Shown: positions 52,562-61,127 of the stretch, in pieces
Position numbering within the stretch: position 1 is the first letter of the stretch
Layout of the letters: each line of letters begins with the position of its first letter
Source of the DNA: Paenibacillus radicis (ex Xue et al. 2023)
GTDB taxonomy: Bacteria; Bacillota; Bacilli; Paenibacillales; NBRC-103111
Length of the DNA: 64,000 bases
Direction of reading: 5' to 3'
Assembly: GCF_024722015.1 (NCBI RefSeq)
Contig: NZ_JANQBD010000004.1
Location: forward strand, 62,001-126,000
Program-made: the position numbers and the translations under genes
Notes under the pieces: model-generated
Databases searched by the model: none
What the model was told of the DNA's origin: nothing
What the model saw: the letters and a program-made list of their open reading frames with translations, nothing else

Positions 52562-53278
52562 TTAATAGTTTTGATTACAATATCCCCATCCATTTCCGAT
52601 GACAGCCTGCTGTTGTTGAGGATAATAATCATAAGGTTGACGATTCGAATGAACAGGAGCCTGATTGTTGTTGGGCTTATTCGAATAGGCTGAATTAGCT
52701 GCTGCATTGCTTTGGACCTGATTTGTTTTGCAATCGCTAGGCGGTCCAATGAAAACAGTTTTCGTTATAGGGGCCAACGTTTCCTTCACTTGTGCCTCAT
52801 TAAGGCAATAAGTATGGGCGAACACACTAGCAGGTGTTAATCGCAGCAGGTCGGAACCACCTATAAATTCAGGAGTCGGCGCATCGAATATGGCCAATAG
52901 ATGTGTGTTATCTACCGTAGCAATTTCATAATGCCACCAGCCCTGCGGCACATTAGCGACTTGGCCCGGATGGATTGAGAAATTGAGCAGCTGTTTTGTA
53001 AATGGATTGACTATGGAGACAACAGCGGCGCCGGAAATACAATACACTAGTTCTGAGGCATTTTGATGGATGTGGGGCTCAATGACATTTCCAGTACTAA
53101 GAAAAATATCAAGCAGAGACGTGTTGCCTAATGTGTTAAGCTGATCGATGGAAAGAATATTAATATAATTCTGATCATCCTTTTTGAAAAAGAGGTTGTT
53201 ATTTACATCAAAGGTGAATTGTGTGGACGGTGAAGTATAGTCCATGTATGAAACGGTCACTTTTTTCCCTACCTTCAT
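52562..53278 (-). CDS. Cupin-domain protein with Q/N/Y-rich tail
   Basis: A 238-residue protein. One cupin barrel (about 45-150) carries both classical motifs: G-x5-HxH-x4-E-x6-G around EPHIHQNASELVY, and G-x5-PxG-x2-H around GQVANVPQGWWHY, so it can hold a metal. After residue 180 a low-complexity tail rich in Asn, Gln, Tyr and Pro (NKPNNNQAPVHSNRQPYDYY) follows, reminiscent of spore-coat proteins. A coat-located oxalate-decarboxylase-like role is possible but unproven. The start is uncertain: ATG 53278 lacks an upstream site, while GTG 53260 has AGGG 6 nt upstream. Confidence 0.85.
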   Translation of the reverse strand: MKVGKKVTVSYMDYTSPSTQFTFDVNNNLFFKKDDQNYINILSIDQLNTLGNTSLLDIFLSTGNVIEPHIHQNASELVYCISGAAVVSIVNPFTKQLLNFSIHPGQVANVPQGWWHYEIATVDNTHLLAIFDAPTPEFIGGSDLLRLTPASVFAHTYCLNEAQVKETLAPITKTVFIGPPSDCKTNQVQSNAAANSAYSNKPNNNQAPVHSNRQPYDYYPQQQQAVIGNGWGYCNQNY

Positions 53279-53557
53279 TTAATATAGGCTTTTGACTTAT
53301 GGGATATCTTATGTTTCTCCCCAGAAGAAAGTGCACTATTTTATAGCGAAGGTATTTCACTGTGTTTAGAGGGGGGAAACGGGACTGGACAAACAGGGGG
53401 GCGCCTATATTTTCTTTTACAATGGGTTTTAATCAATTTGATGATAGATCAACAGCTCCTCAGCAATGAATGCATTTGATATTCCTGGTCAATTGACCAT
53501 TGTACTTCCTTGAGTTTAGCGCGAGACTTGGCAACCTCTGAAGCTTGCCGAGGGGTG

Positions 53558-53710
53558 TTACTCAGTACCACGATTGTAAAGTCGCCAAGCTGTCAGCTGC
53601 CTTTGGGCATATCTATCTTGGCGGTAGCTCTTGTTTACTTTGCAAAAGATCCGATTGTTATAGAGTGAACACCGTTCCTGCGTCCGGTACATCGGCCAAT
53701 CGCTCCCCAT
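53558..53710 (-). CDS. Possible small protein (50 residues), unknown
   Basis: ATG 53710 has AGGAGG 5 nt upstream, the strongest kind of site in this genome, and opens MGSDWPMYRTQERCSLYNNR, then a basic, Tyr- and Arg-rich sequence ending RLYNRGTE. A longer frame extends upstream to 53842 without a good site. I do not recognise it. It might be the remnant of a larger gene, because the rest of the gap 53279-53557 holds no gene. Confidence 0.35.
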   Translation of the reverse strand: MGSDWPMYRTQERCSLYNNRIFCKVNKSYRQDRYAQRQLTAWRLYNRGTE

Positions 53711-53965
53711 AACTTCCTCCTGGCGGTCGGTTGAAGCCATTCTAGCATCATTATTTTTTCCAGCGGTTCGGCGGCATGTAAAAAACTGCGAAAGTGCAGG
53801 TTTTTTCAATGGAAAACGTTCGTTTAGAGGAAATGCCTGCAAATATACAGGAATGTTAGCCTAGGATTGTTTCGCCTTGAGTTTGAAAGGTAAAAACATG
53901 TATTTTTGCAGGAAAACTTCGCTCTGTACAAAAAAAGATAGAAAAGATGTAAGATTGCAGGCTTT

Positions 53966-54634
53966 TTACAATCGTTTCATCGCATTTGGATGGAGCTCAT
54001 ACCTCACAACATGCTTGCCCTCCGCGCCGGCTACAGGGGAGAACAATCCCTTTGTGCAGAGTGAATGCAGGATACGAATGGCAGTGCGATGGTTTATGCA
54101 CAAATGAGTCTCCACATCAATGGGGCGCAGCGGACGAGCGAGCATGCAGGCAAGCCGGATGATTTCCAGTTCCGCTACACTCTTCATGCTTGTAGGAGAA
54201 GATTGTGGGAGATAGCGGCTAAACACCATTTGCAGCAGGGTCTTGCACAGTTCAGGACGGTGAGCAACATCATCGTATGCAACTGAAATTACCTGAAAGC
54301 CCATAGCAGATAAGAAGGTTTCCCGGTTCAGCTCGTGGCAATATTTTTGTCTGTCCATATCCCGTACATGTGGACCGAAACCTTTGATTTCTAGGATTAG
54401 CTTGACATGCGAGGTTATCAAGGCAAAGTCGCAGAAGTAGGATAACCCCCGCCAATCGAGCACTTCGAATTCTGGATGTAAATTGTTGAAATCCCCCTGC
54501 AGAGGCCACCATACGTTGCTGCAAAACAGCTTCTCAGCTTCCCGGTGTCCTCGCTCCAAGCGGCCTCTCCGTTCCCCCGTTCTTTTATGCAAATGATGTT
54601 GAATAAATGCTGCATGCGCCGCCTCGAAATTCAT
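53966..54634 (-). CDS. Putative PD-(D/E)XK nuclease-fold protein with C-terminal HTH
   Basis: A 222-residue protein. The N-terminal 125 residues have the pattern of an endonuclease fold related to DUF559/Vsr: a helix with E34, then CDFALITSHVKLILEIKGFG giving D69 and E82-x-K84, and a late strand ending MGFQVISVAYDDV. The C-terminal part (about 145-215) looks like a winged helix (RPIDVETHLCINHRTAIRIL). No methylase or partner is adjacent. It may cut or bind DNA; activity is inferred from the three acidic/Lys positions only. GGGAGGG lies 8 nt before ATG 54634. A terminator-like hairpin stands directly upstream. Confidence 0.7.
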   Translation of the reverse strand: MNFEAAHAAFIQHHLHKRTGERRGRLERGHREAEKLFCSNVWWPLQGDFNNLHPEFEVLDWRGLSYFCDFALITSHVKLILEIKGFGPHVRDMDRQKYCHELNRETFLSAMGFQVISVAYDDVAHRPELCKTLLQMVFSRYLPQSSPTSMKSVAELEIIRLACMLARPLRPIDVETHLCINHRTAIRILHSLCTKGLFSPVAGAEGKHVVRYELHPNAMKRL

Positions 54635-54658
54635 GGTATCATCCCTCCCAAATTAAAA

Positions 54659-54707
54659 AAGAACGTCCCGGGTCCATTTCGCGTAGGAATGGACCCGGGA
54701 CGTTCTT
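54659..54707 (-). terminator. Perfect 20-bp hairpin with T-run, just before the nuclease gene
   Basis: AAGAACGTCCCGGGTCCATT (54659-54678) pairs perfectly with 54688-54707, with a loop of nine bases. On the reverse strand the arm runs into six T, so it reads as an intrinsic terminator between the upstream TVP38-like gene and the nuclease gene. Only 24 bp remain between it and the nuclease start. The gap 54708-54946 shows no gene, but a reverse-strand TATAAT lies near 54735. Confidence 0.8.
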
Positions 54708-54946
54708 CGTCACTTACATTTTATTATAGTAAAGAATCTATCATTTAACCAGTAGGCATAGGGTGAATGTACAAAAGTCGTGGTGATAATTAAAATTACG
54801 GTAAGGTGTTAAATTTTAAAATGGTACAGTCTGGGTCTGTTACTCGCTGATGATAATAAGCTTCCCAGCCCAGAGTAAACGGAACGCGTGGGGTTCGACC
54901 GATCACCATGCAACGCCACAACGGGAGCCGCGCACGTTGCAAAAAA

Positions 54947-55570
54947 TCAAGCTTTGCGGCGCTTATTATGAACCCAGCGGCGATAAATCAGATAGGTTAC
55001 TAATAAGAATAGAGCATAGATTCCAATGGCCATAAGAAGCTTATATACACCGGAGAACAGATGCTCCCCGATATAGGCATATACGAGCATGGCGGGAATT
55101 TTTCCAACAGCTGATGCTACCGCGTAAGTGAGCAGCCGGATGGACAATAGGGCCGAATATACATTGACTAAGGCTTGCGGCAAAACGGGAATCATGCGGG
55201 CAAAAACAATTGTCCAAAACGGATGATGCTCAATGGTTTGTGTCAGTCGTTCAAGTTTGTTAAATTTGGCTAAATAGGCTCGGCCTTGCTTTTGGAAAAA
55301 GATTTGCACCAGCAAGTAAATGATCACACTACCTACGGAGGCGGCAAGCCAGCTTATTAATGCGCCCAGTAAAGAGCCGTAGAAATAACCGAGCATTCCG
55401 ATAATAATTTTGAAAGGAATGACTGGAAATAGGATGAAGCCTACGGCTATGAGAAATATAAGAGCTAAAGGGGCTTCGCCATTTTGAAGCCAGCTCACAA
55501 TTTCATTTCTGTACATATAGAAAATCAGGATAGCTGCTGCGTAACCGATGCCTGCGAGAATGCTTTTCAT
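54947..55570 (-). CDS. TVP38/TMEM64-family (DedA-like) membrane protein
   Basis: A 207-residue membrane protein with a VTT (SNARE-associated) domain. The family core is FFPVIPFKIIIGMLGYFYGS-like here (residues about 48-75), followed by FARMIPVLPQALVNVYSALL, which holds the conserved Arg and Pro of the re-entrant helices. About five membrane spans and a basic C-terminal tail (RRWVHNKRRKA) follow. Relatives are implicated in lipid scrambling and in undecaprenyl-phosphate recycling; the exact role here is unknown. The ribosome binding site before ATG 55570 is weak (GGGG). Confidence 0.88.
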   Translation of the reverse strand: MKSILAGIGYAAAILIFYMYRNEIVSWLQNGEAPLALIFLIAVGFILFPVIPFKIIIGMLGYFYGSLLGALISWLAASVGSVIIYLLVQIFFQKQGRAYLAKFNKLERLTQTIEHHPFWTIVFARMIPVLPQALVNVYSALLSIRLLTYAVASAVGKIPAMLVYAYIGEHLFSGVYKLLMAIGIYALFLLVTYLIYRRWVHNKRRKA

Positions 55571-55701
55571 ATTTGTTTTTAGAGCCCCACTTCATTAGAT
55601 AAGCTGTGGATATATTCGTCCAACATTGGATAAGAAAATAATACCATTCATTATAGCAAGCTTGCCAAGCCAATGAAAGTTTCAAGGGCTCGGGGACATG
55701 G

Positions 55702-55735
55702 AAAAAAACTGGCTTGGAATTATAATCCAGGCCAG
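55702..55735 (-). terminator. Rho-independent terminator of the alginate lyase gene
   Basis: CTGGCTTGGA (55709-55718) pairs with TCCAGGCCAG (55726-55735). On the reverse strand seven T follow the arm. It stands 20 bp after the lyase stop codon. Confidence 0.88.
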
Positions 55736-55755
55736 CTTTTTTAAGCATTCATAAA

Positions 55756-58068
55756 TTATTGATGCGTTACATTGTAAGCATAAACCCAATTTTCAGCATA
55801 GGCATCAGGACTTTCCCCAGGGGCCGTTGTGTCATTTGACTGTGTATAGTTGCCTATCTTGAAATAACAACCTGTAGCATTTTTTGTTTGCGTGTACGGT
55901 ACCGTTTGGCCATTGTATTCATAGCTGAGGACGCCGCCTGAAGCGGTGACTTTAACGGTAAATACGGTACCTAAAGTATAATTGCTGTCAAGCAAATACG
56001 CGTGCGTATTGTCTCCATCTGTAATATAGATTTTGGCTGTTGTTGAAACACCGCCAGGGTTGTTTCCTTCAACACGGAAAACAGTTACGTCATCATCTGC
56101 ATCATGGATTTGGCCGACTACCGTATGCGGTTTTATGGACGTCAAGTGAGTAACTTTTTGTTTGATAAACATGGAGTGTGTTTTTCCATCATTGGTTCCC
56201 CATGACTTTAGACTGCTCGAATCCTGCGTTGTGTAGTTATCGACCATCTCACGCAATTCGCTTCTCGGATTTTTGGACCCGCTAGTTGAAACGGCACCGT
56301 GGTTAGCCCGGAATTGAACCGCATAGCCATCGGTATCGTTCACAACTTTGAACCATGGGTTAATGGAATAGGTATCCAAATCAGGCTGGAAGATTTCCAA
56401 TGGTGTGGATGGATTAGAGGTCGATTTAGGTATAGGCAGAGTAAGCTTCCAGTTTTTCAAATATAACACTTGTGACGGTAATGTTGGTGTACTGCCGGAT
56501 TGCGTTGTCGCGCTGGCGGTATTACTTGCCGTTGATACATTTCCGGCCGCATCCTTCGCTTTGACTGTGTAGCTGTAAGCGGTGGATGCACTCAGGCCCG
56601 TGTCGCTGAATGAGGTAGCTGTTGGTGATCCGACAAGGGTGGAGCCACGGTATACTTGATAGGCCGTAACACCCACATTATCGGTAGAGGCAGTCCAGCT
56701 CAAGTTGATTTGGCTGCTGGATGCTGCTGTTGCGGTCAAGTTGGTTGGTGCTGTGGGAGATTGCGTATCTCCGCTGCTACCACCACCTCCAGTAATTGTA
56801 AAGTCGTCAAAACGAACGTCAGTCGACGTAGTTCCACGGGCAAAAATGATAGCGCTCGTGTTAGACGACCCTGTGGTGAAGGATACCGAAATGGAGGTCC
56901 AGGCTGAAGAATTGCCGCCTATGGTAACCTCGCTGCCGCCAAATGTATTCGCGCCAATTAACCCTTGACCCAAAATCCAGGCACTAAGAGTATAGGTGGT
57001 GTTGGTGCTCAGGCCAGAGATGGTTTGTGAAATTTGCGAGCCTGAGGATGAAATTTTGCCTGAGCGGGCACCGCTGTGGTAATCACTCGTAGAGATCGCG
57101 GTGCTGCCGCTAGTTGTCCAGCCGGTGAAGCTGTTCTCAAAACCAGGGTTCGCAATTGTAACCTGAGTTCCGCCGGCTTGAGTTGTAGCACTGGCTGTGT
57201 TGCTGGCAGCTGAAAGATTGCCTGCAGCATCCTTTGCTTTAACGGTGTAGCTGTAGGAAGTGGAGGCGTTCAGGCCCGTGTCGCTAAAAGAAAGAGTCGT
57301 CGGAGATCCGACAAGGGTTGAACCACGGTATACGTTATACCCGGATACACCTACGTTGTCGGTAGAGGCATTCCAGCTCAAATTAATTTGGCTGCTGGAA
57401 ATTGCAGTTGCGGCGAGATTCGCAGGCGCTGTCGGAGCTTGTGTATCGCTTGAGGCAATATCGCTGACGAGAACATCGTCCCACCAGCCGGCTCCTGAAG
57501 AGTAAATGGCGATTTTACCGCTGGTGAGGCTGCTGTCGGTCACGCTCACGAGCTGTGAACCATTGACAGATCCGGAAATTGTCGTGCCATTCAGCGACAG
57601 CTTCAAAGTATAGAAAGTCGATGTGTTAAAGGTATAAGCAGCACTTTGTAAGGTTGTGGTTGTGCCGCCCACTTTTTTCTTCAGCACTACATTGCCGTTG
57701 TTCAACGCAAGTATGTAATAGTTGTTGTTATCCGTATAGCGTCCAACAATACCTGTAGTAGAGCTGGTTGAAGCGGTTTGGATGCGCGCTTGGTAGGTGT
57801 AGTTCGTCCAAGAGGATTGGCCGTTGGTCATCATATAATCGGTTGAAGATGTAGTGGTTTGTTTGGCTAAGTTTGTACTGATCTGTGAAATCGCCCAGCT
57901 GCCGTTGCTGGTTGCGTTCACCCAGCCGCCCTGAGGAAATGAGGAGTATGATTCAAAATCATCACTGAACAAAGTGGCGGCAAAAATAGGAGTGATAGGG
58001 ACTAAAGCCACCAATAAAAGCAAGCAAAGCAAGAAACGCATACCTTTTTTTGCATCAGAACACAACAT
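55756..58068 (-). CDS. Secreted PL7 alginate lyase with lectin-like and FN3 modules
   Basis: A 770-residue secreted enzyme. Signal peptide 1-30 (MRFLLCLLLLVALVPITPIF then A), a concanavalin-like N-terminal domain (about 32-205, DDFESYSSFPQGGW), FN3 (about 212-300), a carbohydrate-binding-like module (about 303-425), a second FN3 (437-525) and a PL7 catalytic domain (537-770). The PL7 motifs are RSELRE (about 600), QIHD (about 652) and YFKIGNYTQS (about 733), which hold the catalytic Arg, Gln, His and Tyr. QIH rather than QVH suggests activity on guluronate-rich blocks (from the known family trend). The two FN3 modules are close in sequence. GGGAGG lies 8 nt before ATG 58068. Confidence 0.93.
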   Translation of the reverse strand: MLCSDAKKGMRFLLCLLLLVALVPITPIFAATLFSDDFESYSSFPQGGWVNATSNGSWAISQISTNLAKQTTTSSTDYMMTNGQSSWTNYTYQARIQTASTSSTTGIVGRYTDNNNYYILALNNGNVVLKKKVGGTTTTLQSAAYTFNTSTFYTLKLSLNGTTISGSVNGSQLVSVTDSSLTSGKIAIYSSGAGWWDDVLVSDIASSDTQAPTAPANLAATAISSSQINLSWNASTDNVGVSGYNVYRGSTLVGSPTTLSFSDTGLNASTSYSYTVKAKDAAGNLSAASNTASATTQAGGTQVTIANPGFENSFTGWTTSGSTAISTSDYHSGARSGKISSSGSQISQTISGLSTNTTYTLSAWILGQGLIGANTFGGSEVTIGGNSSAWTSISVSFTTGSSNTSAIIFARGTTSTDVRFDDFTITGGGGSSGDTQSPTAPTNLTATAASSSQINLSWTASTDNVGVTAYQVYRGSTLVGSPTATSFSDTGLSASTAYSYTVKAKDAAGNVSTASNTASATTQSGSTPTLPSQVLYLKNWKLTLPIPKSTSNPSTPLEIFQPDLDTYSINPWFKVVNDTDGYAVQFRANHGAVSTSGSKNPRSELREMVDNYTTQDSSSLKSWGTNDGKTHSMFIKQKVTHLTSIKPHTVVGQIHDADDDVTVFRVEGNNPGGVSTTAKIYITDGDNTHAYLLDSNYTLGTVFTVKVTASGGVLSYEYNGQTVPYTQTKNATGCYFKIGNYTQSNDTTAPGESPDAYAENWVYAYNVTHQ

Positions 58069-58155
58069 AATTATAGCCTCCCTAATTATTTGTATGGGAT
58101 CTCATGTTGTCATTTGGTTTTCAGTTCTTCCACTCCGATTAACTATTTTCTTTTG

Positions 58156-58170
58156 ATTAAGCGCTTTCAT
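58156..58170 (-). promoter_or_regulatory. Possible CcpA (cre) site before the alginate lyase gene
   Basis: On the reverse strand ATGAAAGCGCTTAAT fits the left half and core of the cre consensus but lacks the right end. It is 88-102 bp upstream of the gene. A weak candidate for catabolite repression. The rest of the gap 58069-58456 shows nothing clear. Confidence 0.35.
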
Positions 58171-58456
58171 TTGAAAGTTACAGCTGCACCTCCTCAGAGC
58201 TTTACGTAGCCATGCTATTTTATAAGCAATGGGCAAGCTGGATATATTTCACTTCGACTTCATTGTACAACATTGATTTGCAAAGGAAGCAAGGGTAATT
58301 TTTGGGTCTGGTTGTCATTCCTATAGGTTTCTTTGAGTTTTTTTAATTTGCAATAATCTTTGAAATGAATATGGTAGAATAATTAATAATAGTGCTGCTA
58401 ATCGCTAATGCTCAATACTATGAAAGTCCAATTTGATTTGCATAGGAGGAGGAATA

Positions 58457-58645
58457 ATGGACAAAGAATTTTTGTTGCAAAATGCAATCGAAATAATGGC
58501 AGACCGCTACAAATCAGCCCAGACGCCAGAATTGGAGCTAGGTGCGGATCTATTTGCAGTAAGAATTAAAAAGAAGCTGATCAAAGACGGATGTACAGAG
58601 GCAGAGGCTGAAGCGGCAAGGTTAAAAGCGAAATTTTCTCACTAA
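58457..58645 (+). CDS. Small hypothetical protein (62 residues)
   Basis: ATG 58457 follows AGGAGGAGGAATA, an excellent site. The protein, MDKEFLLQNAIEIMADRYKS to KLIKDGCTEAEAEAARLKAK, is acidic and helical with a single Cys and no signal or membrane segment. I do not recognise the family. An upstream in-frame ATG (58433) lies before the ribosome binding site. The next small gene starts 13 bp after its stop, so the two form one unit. Confidence 0.75.
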   Translation: MDKEFLLQNAIEIMADRYKSAQTPELELGADLFAVRIKKKLIKDGCTEAEAEAARLKAKFSH

Positions 58646-58658
58646 AGGGGTTTTATTA

Positions 58659-58943
58659 ATGTCACAGATGCTTAGAACTTTGTATACATTTTGCCAAAAA
58701 ACTAAACATAATTCAAATAAATTGATAGTCTCCCAGTACAATCACAGCAAGGAAGTGAGCGAATATTCTTGTGATCGTATCGAATTTGAAACATCCCCCT
58801 ATGATAGCTTGAACCTCGTTGAGGACAATGGCGATAGAGTATTATCCTTCATGATTCAAGATTGTGTTATTAACTTCGAAGGGAACAGCGCTAAAATATA
58901 TCATTTGAATAAAATGTACCTGGAATTTGATTTTATTGAGTAG
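58659..58943 (+). CDS. Small hypothetical protein (94 residues)
   Basis: AAAGGGG stands 8 nt before ATG 58659. The sequence is soluble and mixed (MSQMLRTLYTFCQKTKHNSN to FEGNSAKIYHLNKMYLEFDF), with alternating hydrophobic residues in the second half that suggest beta strands. No family is recognised. It is paired with the 62-residue gene before it and converges on lrgB, with only 2 bp between their stop codons. Confidence 0.7.
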   Translation: MSQMLRTLYTFCQKTKHNSNKLIVSQYNHSKEVSEYSCDRIEFETSPYDSLNLVEDNGDRVLSFMIQDCVINFEGNSAKIYHLNKMYLEFDFIE

Positions 58944-58945
58944 AA

Positions 58946-59626
58946 TCATTGAAACATAAGAATCAGCCAAGGGGCTGCGGCCAATGTAATGAAAGCTGTA
59001 GCCATCATGGCTATAGCGGCGATGGAGCCAGAGACGTCACCATACTCCATGGCTTTGCTGATTCCGGCTGAATGTGCGCTTGTGCCAAACAGAACGCCGC
59101 GTGCAATAGGATGCTGAATGCGGAGCCACTTAACAATTAATGGACCTACAATCATGCTGAGCAGTCCGGTGAAGATAGTGGCGACAGCGGTTATCGTCGG
59201 AATGCCGCCGATGTTGGAAGATATGGAAATAGCAATGGGAGTCGTTGCGGAGCGCGGAGCCAGACTGTCCATTATTTCCGGCGATAGTCCAAGCAGGTAA
59301 GACAATCCTGCTGAGGTTACAAAGGCAGCAATTGCGCCACATCCTACACAGATAATAATGGTCCACGCATTTTTCTTTAATTGCTCCCAATTTTTGTACA
59401 AAATTACCGCGAGCGCAATAGTAGCTGGTTCGACCAAGTCGGTAAGCCAACCGGCTCCTTTATCATACGTATTATAAGAAACGCCGGACAATTCGATAAC
59501 AGCGATAACGACCATTGGGGTAACTAGCAACGGTGTCAAATACATTTTTTTATAAGTTCGGTATAAGCGTTTGGATGCCCAATAAACTATTATTGTGCCG
59601 AGTAACCAGAGAATAGCGTTCATCAT
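58946..59626 (-). CDS. LrgB/CidB-family membrane protein
   Basis: A 226-residue protein with about seven membrane segments. The LrgB core PRSATTPIAISISSNIGGIP and the late GVLFGTSAHSAGISKAMEYG are intact. With LrgA/CidA it forms the holin-like system that influences murein hydrolase activity, cell lysis and, by newer work, transport of small organic acids. It overlaps the lrgA gene by 4 bases, so translation is coupled. Confidence 0.95.
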   Translation of the reverse strand: MMNAILWLLGTIIVYWASKRLYRTYKKMYLTPLLVTPMVVIAVIELSGVSYNTYDKGAGWLTDLVEPATIALAVILYKNWEQLKKNAWTIIICVGCGAIAAFVTSAGLSYLLGLSPEIMDSLAPRSATTPIAISISSNIGGIPTITAVATIFTGLLSMIVGPLIVKWLRIQHPIARGVLFGTSAHSAGISKAMEYGDVSGSIAAIAMMATAFITLAAAPWLILMFQ

Positions 59627-59994
59627 CGGCTTTCTCTCCTTTTACGTAACATAAATAATTGGCCCATGAGACCCGTACATATCATGACGGCTATTGTACT
59701 GAGTAAGATAGTGAGCGCTATTCGGGCTCCGCTATGAATCACTAGGCTTTTATAGTTGATAATAGCAACAGTTGAAGGAATAAAGAACAGAAGCATTTCC
59801 GATAGCAGCCACTTGGAGCCATATTCAATCCAATCGAGCCGGAGCACTTTGAGTTTTAGAAGTGTGAACATGATGATTATGCCGACAATACTGCCGGGAA
59901 CTGGGATATGCAGCCACTCAACGATAAAGTTGGAGATTCGGGCGAGGATGATAAATAATACGACCTGAAAAATTGTTTTAAGCAGCAATCTCAT
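59623..59994 (-). CDS. LrgA/CidA-family holin-like protein
   Basis: A 123-residue protein with four membrane segments. The family core HIPVPGSIVGIIIMFTLLKL and LLFFIPSTVAIINY is present, with a basic tail (RKRRESR). A GGGCGG site stands before ATG 59994. It is the first gene of the lrgA-lrgB pair and is divergent from a LysR regulator, as in the cidABC/cidR systems. Confidence 0.95.
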   Translation of the reverse strand: MRLLLKTIFQVVLFIILARISNFIVEWLHIPVPGSIVGIIIMFTLLKLKVLRLDWIEYGSKWLLSEMLLFFIPSTVAIINYKSLVIHSGARIALTILLSTIAVMICTGLMGQLFMLRKRRESR

Positions 59995-60060
59995 TATTTC
60001 CGCCCTTCTTTCCTATTCCTAGTATACGAAGGTGCGTTGCATGAGTAAAATGAATATATA

Positions 60061-60075
60061 GAATGGTATTCATTC
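60061..60075. promoter_or_regulatory. Inverted repeat in the divergent lrgA/LysR control region
   Basis: GAATG-GTATT-CATTC (60061-60075) is a perfect inverted repeat of 5-bp arms in the 113-bp gap between the two starts, a plausible LysR-type binding site. Confidence 0.5.
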
Positions 60076-60107
60076 CATTTGTCTATGAAAACGAGGGTTT
60101 ATTATCC

Positions 60108-60998
60108 GTGGAGATACGCCATTTAAAGTATATTACCGAAATCATGCGTCATAATAGCTTTACAAAAGCTGCGGAAGCGCTGCATATAACACAGCCAACC
60201 ATTAGCAAAATGATCAAAAATCTGGAGAATGAGCTTAACATCGAGGTGTTTGCCCGGGATGGAAAACAGATTAAACTGACGAATGCCGGTGAAGCGATAG
60301 TAAAGCATGCCGGGCCGATTCTTCAGCTGTTCGATGGCATGATGACCGAAATAAACGATTTGACTTATTTGCATAAGGGCAGCATCCGTATTGGGCTTCC
60401 TCCGATGGCCGGATCGAGGTTTTTCCCTGAGGTACTCAAACGGTTTCAGGAGCAATATCCGGGAATCTCGATCAAAATGGTGGAGGATGGAGCGAGAAAA
60501 ATTGAGGAAAGCCTCTCGGATGGAACATTGGATGTGGGAGTTGTCTTGGGCCCGGTTGACGAGGAAATGTTCGATACATTCCGGCTCGTAGAGGATCGGT
60601 TAAAGGTCATTATGCATCCAGCGCATAAGCTGGCTCAGCGGAGCCAGATTGAACTTGTGGATTTGGCGCACGAAAGGTTTATCCTGTTCAGCAGCGATTT
60701 TGCCCTGCATGACCGGATCATTAACGAATGCCGCGCTATAGGTTATGATCCACACATTGTCTATGAAAGCTCGCAATGGGATTTTATCGGTGAGATGGTA
60801 GGTGCGGATTTGGGCATTGCAATGCTGCCCGACACTATTTGCAGAGTACTTGATCCTGATAAGTTAAGAGCGGTTTCTTTGGTCAATCCAATTATACCGT
60901 GGGAGCTGGTGATGGCTTGGAGGAAGGAAGGATACCTTTCTTTGGCGGCCAGGGAATGGATTGCGTTTACGAAAAAAATATTTAATGAACGTGTATGA
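60108..60998 (+). CDS. LysR-family regulator, CidR-like
   Basis: A 296-residue LysR regulator. The HTH (about 1-60) reads VEIRHLKYITEIMRHNSFTK and ALHITQPTISKMIKNLE, followed by a periplasmic-binding-protein-like effector domain (about 90-290). CidR of staphylococci and YwbI of Bacillus, next to lrgAB-type genes, respond to acetate. I take GTG 60108 (GAGGG 10 nt upstream), because the MDIRHL-type start is the family standard; the longer frame to ATG 60063 crosses the operator region. Confidence 0.9.
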   Translation: MEIRHLKYITEIMRHNSFTKAAEALHITQPTISKMIKNLENELNIEVFARDGKQIKLTNAGEAIVKHAGPILQLFDGMMTEINDLTYLHKGSIRIGLPPMAGSRFFPEVLKRFQEQYPGISIKMVEDGARKIEESLSDGTLDVGVVLGPVDEEMFDTFRLVEDRLKVIMHPAHKLAQRSQIELVDLAHERFILFSSDFALHDRIINECRAIGYDPHIVYESSQWDFIGEMVGADLGIAMLPDTICRVLDPDKLRAVSLVNPIIPWELVMAWRKEGYLSLAAREWIAFTKKIFNERV

Positions 60999-61127
60999 GA
61001 AAGAGTAATAGTATGCCTTGATTTAACCCATATTGTATAATAAACATGAAACTGTAGATTAATAAATCGATCTGCCGGTTCTGAATAAGTCTTTTAAACT
61101 CATATTTTATAGGAAGGTGTTGAGGAT

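Noticed and set aside
54708..54946. Possible T-box or riboswitch before the nuclease gene
   Set aside because: The terminator hairpin suggested one, but I found no AGGGTGG-type T-box sequence or other known aptamer core in the upstream 240 bp.
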